A DNA stretch of 64,000 nucleotides from a virus. The stretch is taken from positions 62,001-126,000 of IMG/VR virus record IMGVR_UViG_3300034110_001237, one strand, 5' to 3'. Shown one piece after another: positions 60,714-64,000 of this stretch (position 1 is the first letter of the stretch; every line of letters begins with the position of its first letter). A model generated the notes under the pieces. The model ran no database searches, had not been told where the DNA came from, and saw only the letters and a program-made list of their open reading frames with translations. Made by a program: the position numbers and the translations under genes.

Positions 60714-61052
60714 ATGACTACGACCATCTTGACTGTTGAACAACAACGTAATCGTTTTGTAAAGCACCACAAAAACGCAGCACCTGTTGAATTTGACTAC
60801 ACCTTTGAAGGTAATGGTTTTAAAGACGTTATGCTTAATGGTATCTTTTTGGGATGGTTGTTGGCTGTTGAAGCACAGACCAAAGACGAAGTGAATCTCT
60901 ATTACAGCCGAACCTATGGTTGGAAACTTGAATCTGCTGATAGTGGTTTCACTGTCCCTTCGCCAGAATTCATGCGGCGGTCGGATGAAGATAAAGTCAT
61001 TGAATGGGCTAAAGAACATGGTTTTTTGGTGATTAAAGTTGATGATGAATAA
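60714..61052 (+). CDS. Hypothetical protein
   Basis: 112 aa. The start follows GAGAG and a -10 (GGTAAAAT about 60675-60682). It contains NGIFLGWLLAVEAQ, a buried-helix type segment. Function unknown. Confidence 0.78.
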   Translation: MTTTILTVEQQRNRFVKHHKNAAPVEFDYTFEGNGFKDVMLNGIFLGWLLAVEAQTKDEVNLYYSRTYGWKLESADSGFTVPSPEFMRRSDEDKVIEWAKEHGFLVIKVDDE

Positions 61053-61068
61053 TCTTTGACTGCATAAA

Positions 61069-61095
61069 AAAGCCCAGCTAATGCTGGGTTTTCTT
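61069..61095. terminator. Bidirectional terminator
   Basis: AAGCCCAGC-TAAT-GCTGGGTTTT between convergent genes. Confidence 0.85.
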
Positions 61096-61604
61096 TATTT
61101 CTTATTCCATTTTTCTTGACAGACAAATCTAATGCGTTCTATTTCATCCAAGAACCATTGATAATCAGTAGCAAGATAGATTTTGTATTTACCATTCTTG
61201 CCATACCAGTTGAAATGGATAAATGGTAATGTGGACGCTACCAACATATTAAGTAAATCTCTGTTTTGACGCAGCTTACATCGCAATCCTTCCAAAATAT
61301 CTTCGACTTCTTCACTGGTCAACTCAGTAGTTCTTGGATTTAACTTATCCAGTTCATCCCCTTTTTGTTTGGCTTCGTAACCATACAGTGATCTCAACTC
61401 ATCATGTTGCTGACCTGACCAAAGCCATGCCCAGTAGCCTTCCATACTTTCGAAGTGGCCGTGTTTGGGATGATTGAATGGATAGTGTGCGAAGTTGCTT
61501 AATGCTTTTCCAATTTTAGTTTTTCCTTTGGACGCCGCATTGATAAATAGAATGCCATCGTTGTCTGGCGAAATGTCTTCTTCTTGCAGAATGGTAATTG
61601 TCAT
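61095..61604 (-). CDS. NADAR-like protein
   Basis: 169 aa. LSNFAHYPF (35-43) followed by FESMEGYWAWLWS (51-63) and a long helix fits the start of the NADAR (YbiA-like) fold, whose members remove ADP-ribose from guanine or cleave related N-glycosidic bonds. The match is partial. GGAG before the ATG. Confidence 0.65.
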   Translation of the reverse strand: MTITILQEEDISPDNDGILFINAASKGKTKIGKALSNFAHYPFNHPKHGHFESMEGYWAWLWSGQQHDELRSLYGYEAKQKGDELDKLNPRTTELTSEEVEDILEGLRCKLRQNRDLLNMLVASTLPFIHFNWYGKNGKYKIYLATDYQWFLDEIERIRFVCQEKWNKK

Positions 61605-61677
61605 TGTTAATAACTCCTAAGATCTCTATTAACAATAACATGTTTTTTAATCTTTTCAATTTATGGTTAAGAAGCTT

Positions 61678-62124
61678 TTAGTCCTTTTTGGATTCCTTGG
61701 TCAGTCTTGCTTCAAAATCTTTGTAGTTTTTGATAGCCACTCGCATTTCAGATTCGAGCTTTTCTTTCTTTTGTTCATCAACAATTCTTTGATCTAAAGT
61801 GACTTTTGGTTTTTCATTGAGATCTTGAATGCAATCGGTAATCCAAGGAATAAAAACACCATGTCGAATCGCTTTCACAGCTTTATAAAGAAACAATAGT
61901 GTCATGATACCCACACCAATGCAGCCGATGGTAAACATCACTGTCGAAATAAGGAAATACAATGGAAAGAAAAAGTCAGATTCCGCCACGTAGCTGATAC
62001 GGATAATGAACTGCAGCATAAACCCAAGCACCATCATTGCCATTGATAGACAGAAAACGGAACTCTTCACAGAGTTATCTACCAACATCCAGCTTGGTAT
62101 TTTTGATTTTAGGTCTATGCTCAT
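61678..62124 (-). CDS. Two-helix membrane protein
   Basis: 148 aa. Membrane segments about 18-40 and 50-78, then a charged cytosolic helix. GAGG before the ATG. Function unknown. Confidence 0.8.
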   Translation of the reverse strand: MSIDLKSKIPSWMLVDNSVKSSVFCLSMAMMVLGFMLQFIIRISYVAESDFFFPLYFLISTVMFTIGCIGVGIMTLLFLYKAVKAIRHGVFIPWITDCIQDLNEKPKVTLDQRIVDEQKKEKLESEMRVAIKNYKDFEARLTKESKKD

Positions 62125-62188
62125 TCTTTAAATCCTCATTAATTACTGCAATTGTATCAAACGTAAGCAGATATTGCAATACATTATA

Positions 62189-62716
62189 TTATATCGTTAA
62201 CATATTAGCGACTGTCAGCCTTTGATTAAATTCGACACTTGTAAAATTGTAGACACCGACTGTATACATTTCTGGCAACAGCTCTTTAAGTTCCGGCCCT
62301 TTGTAGTGTTTGGACATCATGAGTAATTTCAATAACTTCTCATCTAAACCCACATTAAAGTTACAGATGACTTTTTCATTGATATTACGTTGATAACGAT
62401 AAACAATATCATTCAGTTCAAGATGGTTTTCACCCTTGACATCTTCATAGAAAATCCAGAGCATCGAGCCATTGGCTTTGTTGTAAAAGGAGAATCGTAA
62501 TCGTTTGAACTTACCATCATCAAAAATGGCATCGCAGTCTTCTAGCATCCCCGGAAAGGAAATGCCTAATGTTATAGTATCAAAGTTAAGTGTTGTCTTA
62601 TAGATTAAGCCACAAGTTCCTTTGATAGCGGCGTCTTCGCACAGCACTTCGAAATAGCTGGGAAGCCCCCATTTATTTTTATCTTTGAAGTCAGTTAGGA
62701 CAAATTTTTCATACAT
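62189..62716 (-). CDS. M-x-x-I signature family, subfamily with the gene at 24386
   Basis: 175 aa. Blocks GLDEKLLKLLMMSK, LKELLPEMY, YNFTSVEFNQRLTVANMLTI match the genes at 24386 and 62718. It starts 1 base after the upstream gene's stop. Function unknown. Confidence 0.82.
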   Translation of the reverse strand: MYEKFVLTDFKDKNKWGLPSYFEVLCEDAAIKGTCGLIYKTTLNFDTITLGISFPGMLEDCDAIFDDGKFKRLRFSFYNKANGSMLWIFYEDVKGENHLELNDIVYRYQRNINEKVICNFNVGLDEKLLKLLMMSKHYKGPELKELLPEMYTVGVYNFTSVEFNQRLTVANMLTI

Positions 62717-62717
62717 A

Positions 62718-63230
62718 TTAAATTAACACCATATTAGCGAGATCTATTCTTTGTTTGAAATTATCACTATTGAAATCATACACTCCTTTCTGATAAAATT
62801 CTGGGAATGTTTCTTCTACGAATTCTTGCTGACCAGTCTTGCTACTCATCAATATTTTGATCAGATCTTCGTCAAAAATAGCTCCAAATCTATATTTTTG
62901 GTGATCTTCAATATGTCCACCAGATGGGTTGTATCCAAAGGCTGTTCTAACAAAATTCAAATCCTTATCAACTGTAATGCTTAGTATTTTATTATATATT
63001 CTGCTATTAAAAGCAAAATGAATGTTTTTAAAACGACCTTCATCTGTAAAGTATGCTCGACACGATTCTTCCATACCATCAAATTCCATGCCCGTTTTGA
63101 CATTAGAAAGATCGAGACTTTTATTGTTTGCATAGCGATGAATTTCTTTTTCAACAATAGCTTCTAAAAGATCGATGAAACCTGTTTTATCAGCTTTAAA
63201 AAAATTCGAAATTGTTGGATATTCTAACAT
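62718..63230 (-). CDS. M-x-x-I signature family, subfamily with the gene at 24386
   Basis: 170 aa. Blocks IFDEDLIKILMSSK, VEETFPEFY, YDFNSDNFKQRIDLANMVLI. First gene of a - strand pair with its paralog at 62189. Function unknown. Confidence 0.82.
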   Translation of the reverse strand: MLEYPTISNFFKADKTGFIDLLEAIVEKEIHRYANNKSLDLSNVKTGMEFDGMEESCRAYFTDEGRFKNIHFAFNSRIYNKILSITVDKDLNFVRTAFGYNPSGGHIEDHQKYRFGAIFDEDLIKILMSSKTGQQEFVEETFPEFYQKGVYDFNSDNFKQRIDLANMVLI

Positions 63231-63401
63231 TAGATAGCTCCAGTGAAAAATAGAACGTTATTATAACATATTGGTAACAGAAAAATCAAATGTTATAAAA
63301 TTCCGTATTAAAACTTATACTATTGCTATTGTTTAAAAAAAATCTTTGCTCTATGACAATAAATAGTGTATAATTCTAATATCATTTAAGGTACCTAAAT
63401 T

Positions 63402-64000
63402 ATGCACAACTTCCATTCTCATCATGCTCACGACGACCATGCTCATGATCCCGTTAACGTCGCCAATCATGATCATTGTCCAAGCCTTCATATTCATGAC
63501 ATCAATAAACAGAAATCAAGTGGGCGTAAAAAGCTAGGCATGATCATGACGATCACCTTTGCTTTTGCCATTGTTGAAATGGTGGGTGGGTGGTTTTCAG
63601 GTTCGTTAGCCCTCATTTCAGACGCTTTCCATATGCTAACAGACTCATCGTCTCTTATGCTTGCTTTAATCATGGCAATTCTTGCTCAAAGACCGGCAGA
63701 TGATAAGTATTCCTATGGTCATGGTCGTTGGGAGATTATCGGGGCATTACTGAATGGTATTTTCATGATTGCTGTGATTGTCTTCTTGATTTATGAAGGC
63801 ATCGACAGGATCTTGAATCCAAGACCCGTTGAGTCTACGACTATTATCTGGATTGCCACTATTGGTTTGTTGATCAATATTTTTGCGGCATGGTTACTTC
63901 ATTCACACAGCCATTCATTAAACACCCGTGGGGCGTTTCTTCACGTCTTGGGTGATTTACTGGGTAGTGTCGCGGCAATTGCGGCTGGTGTGCTTATCTA
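63402..64000 (+). CDS. Cation diffusion facilitator (zinc exporter), 3' end outside window
   Basis: 199 residues seen. His/Asp-rich N-terminus (residues 1-33), then CDF membrane helices: [19 protein letters not shown] (about 65-83) carries the zinc-site H-x3-D, and a second HVLGDLLGS lies in helix 5. ZitB/CzcD type. A TATAAT (about 63368-63373) precedes it. Typical chromosomal or resistance-element gene; unusual in phages. Confidence 0.9.
   Translation, partial: MHNFHSHHAHDDHAHDPVNVANHDHCPSLHIHDINKQKSSGRKKLGMIMTITFAFAIVEMVGGWFSGSLALISDAFHMLTDSSSLMLALIMAILAQRPADDKYSYGHGRWEIIGALLNGIFMIAVIVFLIYEGIDRILNPRPVESTTIIWIATIGLLINIFAAWLLHSHSHSLNTRGAFLHVLGDLLGSVAAIAAGVLI

Noticed and set aside
1-64000. 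CRISPR arrays, IS elements or transposases
   Set aside because: No regularly spaced repeats and no transposase-like protein were found; the repeats seen are RNA modules or terminators.

Overview
The window is AT-rich bacterial or phage DNA with the standard code (TAA, TAG and TGA all used as stops). It is packed with about 110 small genes, mostly on the + strand. Most are short proteins (40-270 aa) of no recognisable family, in tandem or dispersed paralog groups. Many are preceded by their own extended -10 promoter (TGNTATAAT) and followed by a compact intrinsic terminator. There is no ribosomal, central-metabolic, virion or replication gene. Two RNA ligases, complete tRNAs, a mini topoisomerase-like protein, a DNA methyltransferase, acetyltransferases and many exported or lipid-anchored proteins fit best with the accessory/early region of a jumbo phage, or another very large mobile element, of a Gram-negative host. 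A cation-diffusion transporter at the right edge and a Spy-like periplasmic protein leave a chromosomal or megaplasmid origin possible.

Layout. 0-5 kb: + strand small soluble genes. 5.1-7.6 kb: three tandem paralogs on the - strand. 7.7-16.4 kb: small + genes with a DRB0094-type RNA ligase at 12.2 kb. 16.4-17.3 kb: a probable - strand structured RNA and a - gene. 17.4-20.4 kb: an acetyltransferase and small genes. 20.4-21.9 kb: a - strand pair (membrane protein and DUF1643). 22.1-24.4 kb: four tandem exported paralogs. 25.9 kb: a T4 Rnl1-type RNA ligase. 27-33.6 kb: membrane pair, two acetyltransferases and small genes. 33.6 kb: tRNA-Leu, then a stand-alone type IA topoisomerase-like domain. 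36.7-38.9 kb: three tandem four-helix membrane paralogs. 40.6 kb: a structured RNA. 41.7, 54.1 and 54.8 kb: three lipoproteins of the trypsin fold, only one with a full triad. 42.5 kb: a tRNA-like RNA with its own promoter and terminator. 45 kb: an adenine-type methyltransferase, followed by tRNA-Cys. 47.3-49.1 kb: a large exported Ig-repeat protein. 51.06-52.83 kb: an RNA island. 52.8-63.2 kb: methyltransferase, exported proteins, PRTase-like, NADAR-like and further paralogs. 63.4 kb: zinc-type CDF transporter, cut by the window end.

The most notable part is the RNA island. It holds two tRNA-like RNAs with T-arm, acceptor stem and CCA but non-canonical interiors, two paralogous multi-hairpin RNAs with their own promoters, and two further structured RNAs around two tiny genes. 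Three 65-nt modules in it are colinear without a single indel. They keep the same three-way-junction fold while the closing stems differ in sequence, which is covariation. A relative may lie at 40.6 kb. The third tRNA-like RNA, at 42.5 kb, is a discrete transcription unit.

A second theme is a widespread protein family (about 14 genes) that ends in a short hydrophobic helix with Met at position -4 and usually Ile, Tyr or Phe as the last residue. It occurs both in soluble proteins and as the cytosolic tail of membrane proteins. Functions are recognisable for roughly fifteen genes; the rest are described from what is visible.
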